NCBI GenBank assembly: GCA_039555135.1
Contig: CP114179.1
Location: 1,860,001 to 1,924,000, forward strand
Reading direction: 5' to 3'
Length of the DNA: 64,000 nt
Source: Phycisphaeraceae bacterium D3-23
Lineage (GTDB): Bacteria; Planctomycetota; Phycisphaerae; Phycisphaerales; Phycisphaeraceae
This document shows, in pieces, positions 51,321-63,000 of the stretch (position 1 is its first letter; the number at the start of each line of letters is the position of its first letter). Under the pieces are notes generated by a model. That model made no database searches. It saw only the letters and a list, made by a program, of their open reading frames with translations, and was not told where the DNA came from. The translations under genes and the position numbers were made by a program.

Positions 51321-53015
51321 TCAAACCGACCGACGCCGCCGACCCAGCAGCCCGCCCGCCAACAACAACGCGCCCAGCGTGCCGGGCTCGGGGATGTTGA
51401 CATCGGGCGCGGTGCCGTTGGACCAGTGGGCGAGGACCGCGTCGAGGTCGGCCTGCCCGACGACGCCGTCGCCGCTCAGGTCGCCGCGCGACCAGTCGTA
51501 GCGGGTCACCGTATCGCCCCAGTGGGCAAGCAGGAGGTCGAGGTCTTCGACACCGACGAACCCGTCGCCCGTGAGGTCACCGATGAGGGCCTGGTCGAAC
51601 AAGACGTTGTCGAGCGCGAGCTCGTTGTTTTCGCCGCCCGTATGCACCAGCCGGAGCGTGAGCCCGCCCATCACGGCCCCGGCGAGGCCGGTCTCGACAT
51701 GCAGGGTCGCGTCGTCGCCGACGTTGGCCGTGCCCGAAGTGATGACCGCACCGCCGCTGTCGCGCAGCGACCACTGCACGGACTGGCCCGTCGTGTTGCC
51801 CGAGTCCCAGTCGATGAGGTCGAAGGCGTGGATGATCCCGGCGTAGTCGGCATCGGGCGCGATGGTCGCCTGGTAGGTCGCGCCGCTCGCTTGGCCGCCG
51901 TTGCCCGAGTCGAGGAACGCGACGCCGTCACCCCAGTTATTGCCTTCCCAGTAGGACCATTCCCCGCCGTTACTCGTGTACGACAGCGCGAGTTTGGGCG
52001 TACTCAGCGCGTGGTCGGCGTAGTCCTGGTCGATCGCGTCGCCGTTGCTGCCCAGTGCGGTGAAGGTCAGCGTCGTCGTCCGCAACGCGCCGAGCTGGAA
52101 CTGGCTCGCAACGCCACGATGGTCGGAGGGGAAGCCGCCGACGCCGAGGTCGGAGAATCCGTCGCTCGGGCCGACCGTGTTCGAGCTGGTGGGCGTGACG
52201 TCTTGCCCGGCGTAGTAGACGAGGTCGATGCGGTCCTGCGGCTCGTTTTCACCCGCGTTGATGTAGTCCGGGCCGTACACCGGCGACCAGGTATTGCCCG
52301 GCGTCGCCACCTCGTCCGGATGCACCACACGGAACGAGTCATTGAGCCCGGCGTTTTGTACCGCGGTCGATGTCGGCCAAGGCACCTCGGCGCTGTGGAC
52401 GCCCGCCGCGTCGGCCCCGGCCGTCCAGTCCAGGTGCGACGCCTCGTTGAAGTCCCCGGTCAGGAACACCGGCAGCCCGCTGTTGAGCGCGACCTGCATC
52501 TCGTTCAAGACCGACGCGATCACACCGCCCCGCGCATCAACCTGGTCCTGGACCACCGCGTCGATGTCCGACGGGTTGTCCGGGTCGTAAAGCGCCCCAC
52601 CGAAGTACGGGATCCCCTCGAGCTGGTACGGCCCATAGGGGTGGTGGATCAGGTGGACATTGAACACGTACGCCTCGTGCCCGGGCGCGAGCTCGATGCG
52701 CACGCCGCTGCCAAACGAGTCGTCGAGGATGCGGTAGCGCGACGCGATCATCGACCCGCCGTCGTAGGACATGCCCAGCGCGTTGGCGACCGTCGTGCCG
52801 TGGCCCCCGCCCATCTCCTGGAACCCGACGATGTCCGCCCCGCCCGCCTGCACCGCCGCGACGATGCCCGCCCGCCCGGACGACGAGCCCTCGGAAGTCC
52901 AGACATTGAACGACATCACCCCCAGCGACGGGCCCTCCTGCGCCAAGGCAGGGCAAGCGAGAGACACGGGCAAGGCCACACATCCCGCCAGAACAAAACA
53001 GCCGGTCCAACGCAT
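51321..53015 (-). CDS. Exported endonuclease/phosphatase-fold protein with dockerin and PEP-CTERM (3 of 3)
   Basis: The ATG at 53015 gives 564 residues. Signal peptide about 1-26; endonuclease/phosphatase domain with GVMSFNVWT, DIVGFQEMG, VHLIHHPYG, TGDFNEASHLDW, RIDLVYYAG and SDHRGVAS. A second beta-rich domain of about 150 residues, absent from the other two copies, lies between residues 330 and 490 and resembles a carbohydrate-binding beta-sandwich. Then come dockerin-like loops (DLTGDGFVGVED, DLSGDGVVGQAD) and the tail IPEPGTLGALLLAGGLL with RRRR. The added domain suggests divergence toward a different polymer substrate. Confidence 0.85.
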   Translation of the reverse strand: MRWTGCFVLAGCVALPVSLACPALAQEGPSLGVMSFNVWTSEGSSSGRAGIVAAVQAGGADIVGFQEMGGGHGTTVANALGMSYDGGSMIASRYRILDDSFGSGVRIELAPGHEAYVFNVHLIHHPYGPYQLEGIPYFGGALYDPDNPSDIDAVVQDQVDARGGVIASVLNEMQVALNSGLPVFLTGDFNEASHLDWTAGADAAGVHSAEVPWPTSTAVQNAGLNDSFRVVHPDEVATPGNTWSPVYGPDYINAGENEPQDRIDLVYYAGQDVTPTSSNTVGPSDGFSDLGVGGFPSDHRGVASQFQLGALRTTTLTFTALGSNGDAIDQDYADHALSTPKLALSYTSNGGEWSYWEGNNWGDGVAFLDSGNGGQASGATYQATIAPDADYAGIIHAFDLIDWDSGNTTGQSVQWSLRDSGGAVITSGTANVGDDATLHVETGLAGAVMGGLTLRLVHTGGENNELALDNVLFDQALIGDLTGDGFVGVEDLDLLLAHWGDTVTRYDWSRGDLSGDGVVGQADLDAVLAHWSNGTAPDVNIPEPGTLGALLLAGGLLGRRRRSV

Positions 53016-53117
53016 CAAAACACTCCTTCAGGATCGTTCTCCCCCAAGGCGGGCGTACACACAGCCCGCCCCGATAGACTTCACCGGGCACACGGTTTTC
53101 TTACAAAACGCCCCGAC

Positions 53118-54737
53118 TCAGCCGTCATAGCCAAACGCCTCGATAAACGGGGCAAGCGTCTCAAACGCCGGGGCCAGGTGTTCCTCATAATGCTTCCACC
53201 GCCCGACCGCCCGGGTGTAGACCGGCTGCTTCACCGCCTCATACGTCGGCGAGCTGACCTGCCGCTCCTTGCCCAAGCGCTCGCGGTAGTCCATCACCGC
53301 CGGGTCCCACGGCAGCCCGAGCGTCTCGAGCGCCCGCCGCGCCTGTTTTTCAAGGTCCGCCACGCTGTCCTCGTAGCGCACCTCGCACCACGGGTTGGGC
53401 ACGATGTCGCGGAACTTCAGCCAGGCATTCATATCCAAAGCGTAACGCTGGGCCGTACGCTCGACCGAGAGGAAGTTCACACTCACCGGGTTGAGAGGCA
53501 GGTAGCGCAAGTAACAACTCAGCACCACGTCGCGCGGGTCGCGCAGCGCGATGAGGATGCGCGACTGAGGGAACAGCCGCAGCAAGACCGGCAGGAACAG
53601 GTTGTACGCCGGGTTCTTGTCCAAGTGCATCCGCCCGGCGATCGGCTCACCAAGGAGCTGCTCCATGACGTTGAAGTAGTTCTGCTGCTCGGTGCGGATC
53701 CGTTTGATCGAGAGCCCGTTGAGCACATCGAGGATCGGGCCGGCGCGTTGGCCGGGCCGCTGGATCTCGTCGAACTGCACCTTACCCAGGTAGTCGCGTT
53801 CCTCGCTCGAAACCAACTCGTCGTGCGCATCGAGTACCTGCTCAAGCAGCGTCGTCCCCGAGCGCGGGAAGCCGGCGAGGATCGCCGACCGCGTGTCGGG
53901 CAGGTCCGCCGCCTCGTCGCGCCACCGGTTGAAGTCCGGGGCCGAGATCGACTGCACCATCGCGCCGAACCGTGCGAGGACGCTGTTCGCGGCCGTCTGT
54001 TCCTTCGCACAGCGCCCGCGCTGCGCCTGCTTGCAGGTGCCGATCGCCTCGATCGCTTGTTCGTATTCCCCCTGCCGGTCGTAGAGCAGCGCGAGGTCGG
54101 CCCAGGCCTTGCACGCCCACTCTTCGTCGGCCGGGAGCTTGCCGATCAGGTCCCTGAGCGCCGCCTCGGCCGCGTCGGGCCGCTTGTCGCGCAGCAGCAA
54201 ACGCGCCTCGATCAGCGCGAGTAGCGGTAGGCGCAGTCCTTGTGACCGCGCGCGTTCAACAAGCCCGCGCGCCTCGTCCAGCCGGTGCGACCGCTCGTAC
54301 TGCGCGGCGAGTTCCATCCAAGTCCCCGGCTGTACGCCCGGCAGCGCGCAGGCCTTCTCGTACGCCGCCACAGCGCAGCCGGTCTGATTGGTCAGCGTAT
54401 AGGTCTCGGCGATGTAGTGGTGGACGCCCGGGTGGTCGGGCGCAAGCAGACGCAGGCGGTCGAGCATCACCTCCATCTCCGCCAGCCGATACCGCTCGGC
54501 GTGGACGCGTGCGGCGAGGAGATAGGCCCGGATATTGTGGGGCAACTCCTTGACCCCGCGCTCGTAGAGCGCGAGCGCCTCGTCGCGCTTGCCCCGCTCC
54601 CAGCAGGCCTTGCCCATCTGGAGGGTGTCAGTCATCTGGTCGATGAGCGCCGGCGTTGCGGCGGGGCCGGCGCGCTTGGTGGGCTTGCGCGTCTTGGCGC
54701 GTTTCAGTGCGGCGCGGCGTTGTTTGCGAGAGGCCAT
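53118..54737 (-). CDS. TPR-containing sulfotransferase
   Basis: The ATG at 54737 gives 539 residues; the longer frame to 54992 is antisense to nothing but overlaps the PEP-CTERM gene and is rejected. Residues 35-250 are helical tetratricopeptide-like repeats (ALALYERGVKELPHNIRAYL). A sulfotransferase domain follows with the 5'-phosphosulfate loop AILAGFPRSGTTLLEQVLDA near residue 287 and the 3'-phosphate motif ALRDPRDVVLSCYL near 400. Such enzymes move sulfate from PAPS to a sugar or tyrosine. The TPR part probably binds a protein. No signal peptide is present, so the active site is cytoplasmic, unlike the exported proteins around it. Confidence 0.85.
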   Translation of the reverse strand: MASRKQRRAALKRAKTRKPTKRAGPAATPALIDQMTDTLQMGKACWERGKRDEALALYERGVKELPHNIRAYLLAARVHAERYRLAEMEVMLDRLRLLAPDHPGVHHYIAETYTLTNQTGCAVAAYEKACALPGVQPGTWMELAAQYERSHRLDEARGLVERARSQGLRLPLLALIEARLLLRDKRPDAAEAALRDLIGKLPADEEWACKAWADLALLYDRQGEYEQAIEAIGTCKQAQRGRCAKEQTAANSVLARFGAMVQSISAPDFNRWRDEAADLPDTRSAILAGFPRSGTTLLEQVLDAHDELVSSEERDYLGKVQFDEIQRPGQRAGPILDVLNGLSIKRIRTEQQNYFNVMEQLLGEPIAGRMHLDKNPAYNLFLPVLLRLFPQSRILIALRDPRDVVLSCYLRYLPLNPVSVNFLSVERTAQRYALDMNAWLKFRDIVPNPWCEVRYEDSVADLEKQARRALETLGLPWDPAVMDYRERLGKERQVSSPTYEAVKQPVYTRAVGRWKHYEEHLAPAFETLAPFIEAFGYDG

Positions 54738-54795
54738 AGGTTGATTGTAGAGGCCGTAGGCGGGTTGTAGGTTGGGCTGTTGGGTGGAGACAAAA

Positions 54796-54823
54796 CAATC
54801 CCCCGCGTCGCCGCGGGGGATTG
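54796..54823 (-). terminator. Rho-independent terminator after the module 2 PEP-CTERM gene
   Basis: Twelve-base stem CAATCCCCCGCG / CGCGGGGGATTG with a four-base loop, followed on the minus strand by TTTT. It lies 36 bases after the stop at 54859, before the sulfotransferase gene on the same strand. Confidence 0.85.
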
Positions 54824-54858
54824 CATGGAGAGACAGGTGATCCGCTGGCGGTGCGTAA

Positions 54859-55566
54859 CTAGCGACGCCGACGCAGCAGCGCCAAGCCACCGAGGCCGAG
54901 CAGCGCCAGCGAGCCGGGCTCGGGCACTTCGTTGATCTCGAACGTGACGTTATCGACGTAGCCGTCGGGGCCCCCGCCGGTGTTGTGAACATTAGCGTAG
55001 ACCGAGACCTGGACCGTTGCGGTCCCGACGGGGATCAGCCCGGAGTCGGTCAGTTGGGTCCAGGTCTGGAGGTTGGTCCCAGGGCCAAACTCGGCGGTGC
55101 CGAGACTGCTGCTGCCGGCATCAAGGAAGTCGAAATGGACCACCGAGGCGTCGTCATCGGACTGGTAGGTGCTGAAGAATGCGCTGGCGGAGTACTGGGC
55201 GGTGCCTGCGGCGATCTGGGTCGCGGTATCGCCGGTCGAGACGTCAATGAGTTGCGAAACTTGACCTGGGCTTAAGACATCGCCGCCGCTGCTCTGGTTG
55301 GGGGTGAAATAGCGGTCGCCCCCACCCGCCAGGGGGCCGCCGTTGTCGTACTGACCCGAGGCATAGGTGAAGCCAGCATCGGACCCTTGATTCCAAGAGT
55401 TCAGTTCCGCGGCTCCATAAGCACCGGTCCCGGGCAGGAATACATCCTCGAACCCCCCGTCAACAACGAGGTCCGTGCCCAGTGTCGCCGCGTCCACGTC
55501 CATCGCGAAGCCGGCGCAGCCGACGACCGCCACAGCGGCGACCAAGGTTTCTTTGCTGAATCGCAT
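54859..55566 (-). CDS. PEP-CTERM sorting-tail protein with DUF642/CBM-like middle
   Basis: The ATG at 55566 (AGGAG seven bases before) gives 235 residues; the frame to 55635 is not supported. A signal peptide (MRFSKETLVAAVAVVGCAG) leads into DLVVDGGFEDVFLPGTGAYG, the usual opening of DUF642 or CBM4/9-like beta-sandwich domains. The tail is VPEPGSLALLGLGGLALL with RRRR, which targets exosortase. The same NGDFE-type opening occurs in the ectodomain of the FecR protein encoded just upstream (NLVVNGDFEQ), so sensor and cargo share a domain type. The gene lies about 240 bases downstream of that FecR gene, on the same strand, and is the likely first target of the module 2 sigma factor. Confidence 0.86.
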   Translation of the reverse strand: MRFSKETLVAAVAVVGCAGFAMDVDAATLGTDLVVDGGFEDVFLPGTGAYGAAELNSWNQGSDAGFTYASGQYDNGGPLAGGGDRYFTPNQSSGGDVLSPGQVSQLIDVSTGDTATQIAAGTAQYSASAFFSTYQSDDDASVVHFDFLDAGSSSLGTAEFGPGTNLQTWTQLTDSGLIPVGTATVQVSVYANVHNTGGGPDGYVDNVTFEINEVPEPGSLALLGLGGLALLRRRR

Positions 55567-55809
55567 CGTTAATCTCCTAAAGTGAGAAAATCCATCCAAG
55601 TCTCCTCCACGGACCTTCCGCTTCGGACCCGGCACAGCGCCGGGCTATTAGTTCTTCACCTGTGCCAGCCCACTCTTACACCGGGCCTGAAAAATAACTC
55701 CCTAACAAACGTCGGCTCCTGCCGCCGCGCGGGCTGGGCTGGGCTGGCCGATCAGCGACATCATGCACCTGCCATGTTGCTGGCGGATGATTGGCGGGTC
55801 AGAAAACCG

Positions 55810-57474
55810 TCAATCCGGCACCACCGACAGCGACAGCGCCACATTGTCGGCATAGCCATCACGGACATAGGGTGGGGTGTGGTGGCCGACGTTTTCGATC
55901 ACGATCTCGATCGAGCGGGTCCGGGCCGGGACCTGGCCGTGGCTCTCCCGGAGTACGAAGCCGGATTCCCCATCACGGTCGTACACATGGACCGGGTCCA
56001 GGGCGGCGGGCCGTCCCACACGCCGCCCCCGCTCATCCATGAAGTGGGCGGTCAGCACCAGATACTCGTCCTGCTCGGCGTACCCGCCCAGCCAGGCCGA
56101 GAGGTCAAACGCCACCTGACCGGCGTCGATCAGCCCGGCCAAGCCCGACACGTCCACCCGCTGGCGGATCGAGCCCTCGGCCATCCCGGCATAGAACGCT
56201 TGGCCGTGGTCATCGGGCATCGGGTGCAGCGCGGGATTGGGGTAGTCAAAGGCAGACGCGGCCTCGTACGGGAGCAGCGTCCCGGGCCCGGTGTCTTCCC
56301 ACCCGGGCACGCGGATGTTCTCGACATCGTGAAGTGTTGCGCCGGTAACATGCCCCGGCTCGCCCTGCTCGAAGTCGCCGTTGACGACGAGGTTGCGGTA
56401 CAAGAGCGCGACATGGGGCGCGAGGTCTTCGAACGCTCGGCCATCCACCTCGATCGTGCGGGCGACGCGTGTGTCGGCGTCGATGGCGAGCCCGTCGCGC
56501 GACTTAACTGATCCGGCCTCGCCGAGGTGGCCCTGGGTGTCGAACGCGGCCGCGGTGACTTCGCCGGCGAAGACCTGCACGGCGCTGTCGCCGGCGGCGT
56601 CGGCGGTCATCGCGAACTCGGTGCCCAGGTCCACGACGCGCATCGTTGGCGTATCGACCGTGAAGCCGTACGCATCCTTGGGCACGTTGGCGACCATTGC
56701 GCCCTCGATGAGCGCCATGCGGTTGTCGCCGCGCAGGTCGATCAGCGCGGGGCCGCGGAAGGTCGCGACCGCGCCGCTCTCGAAGCGGACCTCGGCGATC
56801 CCGGCGTCGAGCTGGAGCATGCCCTTGCGCAGCGGTGTGCCGGGCCGGGTCGAGCGTGTGTGATTGGCCCACCGGACACCCCGGCCACCGACAAGGTGCG
56901 CGACCACGGGGGGCAGGGACTGGCCGGCCGTATCGGCGTCTTGTTGCTCGACCAGCGTCGGCGTCGCGCTCTGCTTCCCGCCCAGCCAGCCGGCATAGCC
57001 CGCGAAGATCAGCCCAAACGCCACCGCCGCCGCGACGCTGTAGGCCAGCGCCTTGGGGATCACAACCGCCCGCGCGACGCCGTGCTCGCCCGGGCGTTCG
57101 CCGCGACGCGACATCGCCGCGCGCCGCGCCTTCTCGCGCCGCTGCGCGAGACCGCGACGCTTCATTTCTTCGGTCAGGTCGACCATCCCGCTGTCGCCGG
57201 CCCCCTGCTCGATCGCGAGCAGCTGCTGGAGCACGTCGCCGTAGTCCACGTCGGTGGCGTCACTGTGATCGTCCTGGATCTGCTGGAGGTCGCGCACATG
57301 CAGCTGGTCGTAGACCTGACGGTGCAGCCACGCGGACTTCGCGAAACGCCGCGCATTCTCCGAGCTCTCTTTTACCCATGCATTGAGCGCCGCGCCCTGC
57401 TCGGGCGTCAGCGTCTCGTCGAGGTAGGCATCAATCAACTGTTGCGGGTCCAACTGTTGCAGGTCGTTTTCCAT
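55810..57474 (-). CDS. FecR-type anti-sigma factor with DUF642-like ectodomain
   Basis: The ATG at 57474 shares one base with the sigma stop; the frame to 57522 is rejected. The 554-residue protein has a cytoplasmic N-terminus (1-140) that recognises the sigma factor, a membrane helix (141-163), a FecR domain (about 195-320: FESGAVATFRGPALIDLRGD, VVDLGTEFAMTADAAG) and an ectodomain (about 355-554) starting at NLVVNGDFEQGEPGHV. The ectodomain looks like DUF642 or a CBM4/9 sandwich. It may sense polysaccharide or its own matrix. It is the functional parallel of the NPCBM-bearing anti-sigma factor in module 1 but is unrelated in its outer end. Confidence 0.83.
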   Translation of the reverse strand: MENDLQQLDPQQLIDAYLDETLTPEQGAALNAWVKESSENARRFAKSAWLHRQVYDQLHVRDLQQIQDDHSDATDVDYGDVLQQLLAIEQGAGDSGMVDLTEEMKRRGLAQRREKARRAAMSRRGERPGEHGVARAVVIPKALAYSVAAAVAFGLIFAGYAGWLGGKQSATPTLVEQQDADTAGQSLPPVVAHLVGGRGVRWANHTRSTRPGTPLRKGMLQLDAGIAEVRFESGAVATFRGPALIDLRGDNRMALIEGAMVANVPKDAYGFTVDTPTMRVVDLGTEFAMTADAAGDSAVQVFAGEVTAAAFDTQGHLGEAGSVKSRDGLAIDADTRVARTIEVDGRAFEDLAPHVALLYRNLVVNGDFEQGEPGHVTGATLHDVENIRVPGWEDTGPGTLLPYEAASAFDYPNPALHPMPDDHGQAFYAGMAEGSIRQRVDVSGLAGLIDAGQVAFDLSAWLGGYAEQDEYLVLTAHFMDERGRRVGRPAALDPVHVYDRDGESGFVLRESHGQVPARTRSIEIVIENVGHHTPPYVRDGYADNVALSLSVVPD

Positions 57475-58022
57475 CACTCCCCCCCCTTGCCGTCTGTGTG
57501 ATGCATCTGCTGGTCGATGCACTTCTCGAGTGCGGCACGGATGCGGTGCAGCATCACGCTCACCGCGTTCGCCGTCATCCCCATCTTCTGCGCGATGCGT
57601 GCGGGCTTCATCTCACGCACGTATCGCATCTCCAACACCGTCGCGGCACGCCCCTGCACCCGCTGCACACACGTATCCAGCGCCTGCTTGCGATTGTCCA
57701 GTGCCGGCTCAAGCTCGCTGTAAGCCCGGGCGATCCCGTCGATCGCCTCGCTGTCGAAGACGTGCTTATCACGCTTCACCTTGCGGTAGTAGTTGTACAC
57801 CTTGAACCGCGCGATCCCGATCGCCCAGGGCACAAACGGCCGGGACGGGTCGTACTGCTCAAACTGCTCGGCCACCGCCACGGCGACCTGCTGGATCAGG
57901 TCCTCGGCCGCGTGGAAGTCCAGCACCATCGACGACACAAACGCCGCGATATGCGGCTGGGCCTGTGTCCACAGGACCGCCAGGTCTTTACGCTGCTGCT
58001 GCTCACGGTTGGGTAACGCCAT
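57474..58022 (-). CDS. ECF-type RNA polymerase sigma factor (module 2)
   Basis: The ATG at 58022 gives 182 residues. Region 2 shows DFHAAEDLIQQVAVAVAEQF and PWAIGIARFKVYNYYRKVKR. Region 4 shows LEMRYVREMKPARIAQKMGM and the helix-turn-helix ending VSVMLHRIRAALEKCI. It is clearly related to the sigma factor of module 1 (shared WAxGxAR and MRYVREM / LRYVREM regions) and each partners a FecR protein. A terminator upstream of the gene, at 58066-58094, separates it from the prepilin gene, so it has its own promoter, perhaps autoregulated. Confidence 0.87.
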   Translation of the reverse strand: MALPNREQQQRKDLAVLWTQAQPHIAAFVSSMVLDFHAAEDLIQQVAVAVAEQFEQYDPSRPFVPWAIGIARFKVYNYYRKVKRDKHVFDSEAIDGIARAYSELEPALDNRKQALDTCVQRVQGRAATVLEMRYVREMKPARIAQKMGMTANAVSVMLHRIRAALEKCIDQQMHHTDGKGGE

Positions 58023-58060
58023 CTTCAAGGTCTCAATCGTATGCTAACAGTGTCGTCTGT

Positions 58061-58094
58061 AAAAACCCCGTCGGCAACGGCGTCGCCGACGGGG
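58061..58094 (-). terminator. Rho-independent terminator after the module 2 prepilin gene
   Basis: CCCCGTCGGC pairs with GCCGACGGGG over a nine-base loop and is followed by TTTTT on the minus strand. It is 45 bases after the stop at 58139. Confidence 0.88.
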
Positions 58095-58138
58095 CGAAGG
58101 AGGAAGCGGGTCTGCCTTGTATCGGCAATGAGTCGGAT

Positions 58139-59017
58139 TTAGTGCGGGTCGAGCTGGACGTCCCAGTCGCAGCGGTCCTGCGAGCACTCGATATCGCCCG
58201 CCTTGAGCGACGAGACGTGGGAGTCGAGGAACAGGTAGTTGGCGTTGGTCTCGTCGCCGTGGCGCTCGAGCCCCTTCTCGCCAACGCCCGAGGCGACGGC
58301 GCTGCGGTCGTAGCCCGAGGCCAGGGCGTTGGTGTTGCTGTAGATCCAGAAGCGGTCTTCGGGGAAGTAGAGAAGGTTGCCCTGGGCGTCGGACGAGCTG
58401 TTGCCGTCGCCGAAGCTGATCGAGTCGGTGGCCGATTCGACTTGCCCCTGCTTTGTGGTTTGGTACGTCGAGCCGCCGTAGCCCGCCCAGGAGCCTCGGC
58501 CGTGGGGCGGCTGGAAGGTGCCCACCCCGCCGCCGGGCCAGTGCACATCGACCGCGCCCAGCCCGCTGGGGATGTTGGTTTCGTTGGAGTTGGGCTGGCC
58601 GGCCTCATTGAACGCGCCGTCGGCGTAGCGCTCGTCCGCCTCTTCGGGGCAGTCGAACACATCGGGCGACTCGTTGCCGTACTCCCACAGCAGCCCGCGC
58701 CAGGACAGCTCGATATTCCCCGCCAGCGGGTCGATCTTCCACGACGAGCCGTTGGTCGAACTCACCCACGCCTGCATGGGCACGATGCGTTCCTTGTAGT
58801 CCGATGAGAACGCGGCCTCGGAGATGCCGACCTGCCGGAGGTTGGACTTGCACTTGACGTCACGCCCCGACCTACGAGCCGCGCCCAAGGCCGGGAGCAG
58901 GATGCCGATCAGCAGCGCGATGATGCTGATGACGACGAGCAGTTCAATCAGGGTGAACGCACGGGGGCGACGGCTCAGTTGGCGGGTTCGGTGGGTTCGG
59001 TGGGTTCGGTGGGTCAT
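58139..59017 (-). CDS. Type II/IV prepilin-like protein
   Basis: The 292-residue protein starts with a basic leader made of THR triplets (from a nine-base tandem repeat near 58982-59015), then [20 protein letters not shown], the prepilin-peptidase signal. The exported part is rich in Gly, Ser and Asn. Near the end the motif reads [15 protein letters not shown]: the spacing and the final Gly of H-X9-DG are altered, unlike in the two module 1 prepilins. It lies first in module 2, but a terminator separates it from the sigma factor. The THR leader may make it a poor or unusual prepilin-peptidase substrate. Confidence 0.83.
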   Translation of the reverse strand: MTHRTHRTHRTRQLSRRPRAFTLIELLVVISIIALLIGILLPALGAARRSGRDVKCKSNLRQVGISEAAFSSDYKERIVPMQAWVSSTNGSSWKIDPLAGNIELSWRGLLWEYGNESPDVFDCPEEADERYADGAFNEAGQPNSNETNIPSGLGAVDVHWPGGGVGTFQPPHGRGSWAGYGGSTYQTTKQGQVESATDSISFGDGNSSSDAQGNLLYFPEDRFWIYSNTNALASGYDRSAVASGVGEKGLERHGDETNANYLFLDSHVSSLKAGDIECSQDRCDWDVQLDPH

Positions 59018-60075
59018 GGCGGGTCCTGTTCGAGTTTGGAGACGGTCGGCCGAGCCACGCGACTCTTGGGCGATCGCCCTCTGTGGATGATTACCCCGCG
59101 GTGCCGGTTTCTTACATCGCGGGTCGATGATCGAGGCGGGCGTGAGTATGCCCGCATTGCATGCGCTCTCGATGTGGGACGGGTGAGAAACGGGTGAATG
59201 AGCACCAGGTGAGTAACAGGTGAGCGCGACGTTGGCGGACTGGACCTACCGCGACACCACCGGGCACGTTTTCCACAGCCCGACGGACAGCGAGATAAAC
59301 ACCCCCGCCCTCCATAAACTCCCATTTCAACAGGGCTAAAACCACGCGCTGAAAAAATCGCAAACAACTTCAAGGGCGAGCGTTGACCTGTGCGATACAC
59401 CTACATATAGTGGTTGCTCGGCTGGAACCCACCGAATCTGGTGGAAAAAGTCGGAGGGATGCAGTTCTCTCTTTAGACCGTGTGACTCGGTGCCCCAACT
59501 CGGCAGACCCGCCCCGGCCAACAGGGTGGAGCGGTATTGCGCCGGAAAAGGGGCTTGACAAAACCGAACAAAGTCCTAAAAAGAACACCTGCAAACCACA
59601 CCCCGGCACGGTGCCGAGGACACTGGACGACGACGGGGCCTGCGGGCCCGGAGGTCACGTGGCTATGGACAGCCGATCAACGCACCAATCCCCGACACCG
59701 CACCGCCGACCCGTGACCCCTCGGGACGGCGGGCCGGCGTGTCCGCCTCGGCGGCGGCACCGGCGCGGGCGGCGGCGGGGACTGGTGGGGAGACCCGACT
59801 AGCTCTCAACCGTCTTGCCCCGTCATCCGGGGCGAGCGCTTCGCAGCCCCCCGACGGAGCTTGGGCGGCGGCGACGCGCGTGACAGAGACAACTCAACCC
59901 CGGCCACAGGGCGGCAGGCGGAGGCCTCAGCCCAGGCGCGGTTTGTACGCACGGACTTTCCCCGCTCAAACACCCCCGCAGACCGACACGCACACGCCTC
60001 AACGACCCACACCCACAACGACTCGCCACGACCCGCACATACCCGCCTCTTTTCATACCGACCGGAGTTTTATCC
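59018..60075. other. Long non-coding region between the module 2 prepilin and nrdA
   Basis: This 1058-base region shows no convincing gene on either strand. Its part nearest the prepilin must hold that gene's promoter on the minus strand. Toward nrdA it contains a good plus-strand promoter (59383-59411), a second TTGACA-like site near 59555, and about 650 bases of GC-rich leader. I looked for the conserved boxes of a cobalamin riboswitch, common before ribonucleotide reductase genes, and did not see them. The leader could still be structured. Confidence 0.6.
59383..59411 (+). promoter_or_regulatory. Candidate housekeeping promoter for nrdA with possible NrdR site
   Basis: TTGACC at 59383-59388 and TATAGT at 59406-59411 are separated by 17 bases, an almost ideal sigma-70 promoter. 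The palindrome-like ACACCTACATATAGTGGT (59397-59414) overlaps the -10 box and resembles the NrdR consensus ACACwATATATwGTGT, as expected for ribonucleotide reductase control. Only one box is seen; NrdR usually binds two about 31 bases apart. Confidence 0.6.
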
Positions 60076-62988
<2,913 letters not shown>

Positions 62989-63000
62989 GACGAATTTTTC

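Noticed and set aside
55582-56511. Plus-strand frame opposite the FecR gene
   Set aside because: Antisense composition without domain; the opposite strand encodes a clear FecR protein coupled to a sigma factor.
59018-60075. Cobalamin riboswitch before nrdA
   Set aside because: I could not find the conserved B12 box or the GCCACTG core, and nrdA/nrdB are oxygen-dependent class I genes that do not need cobalamin.
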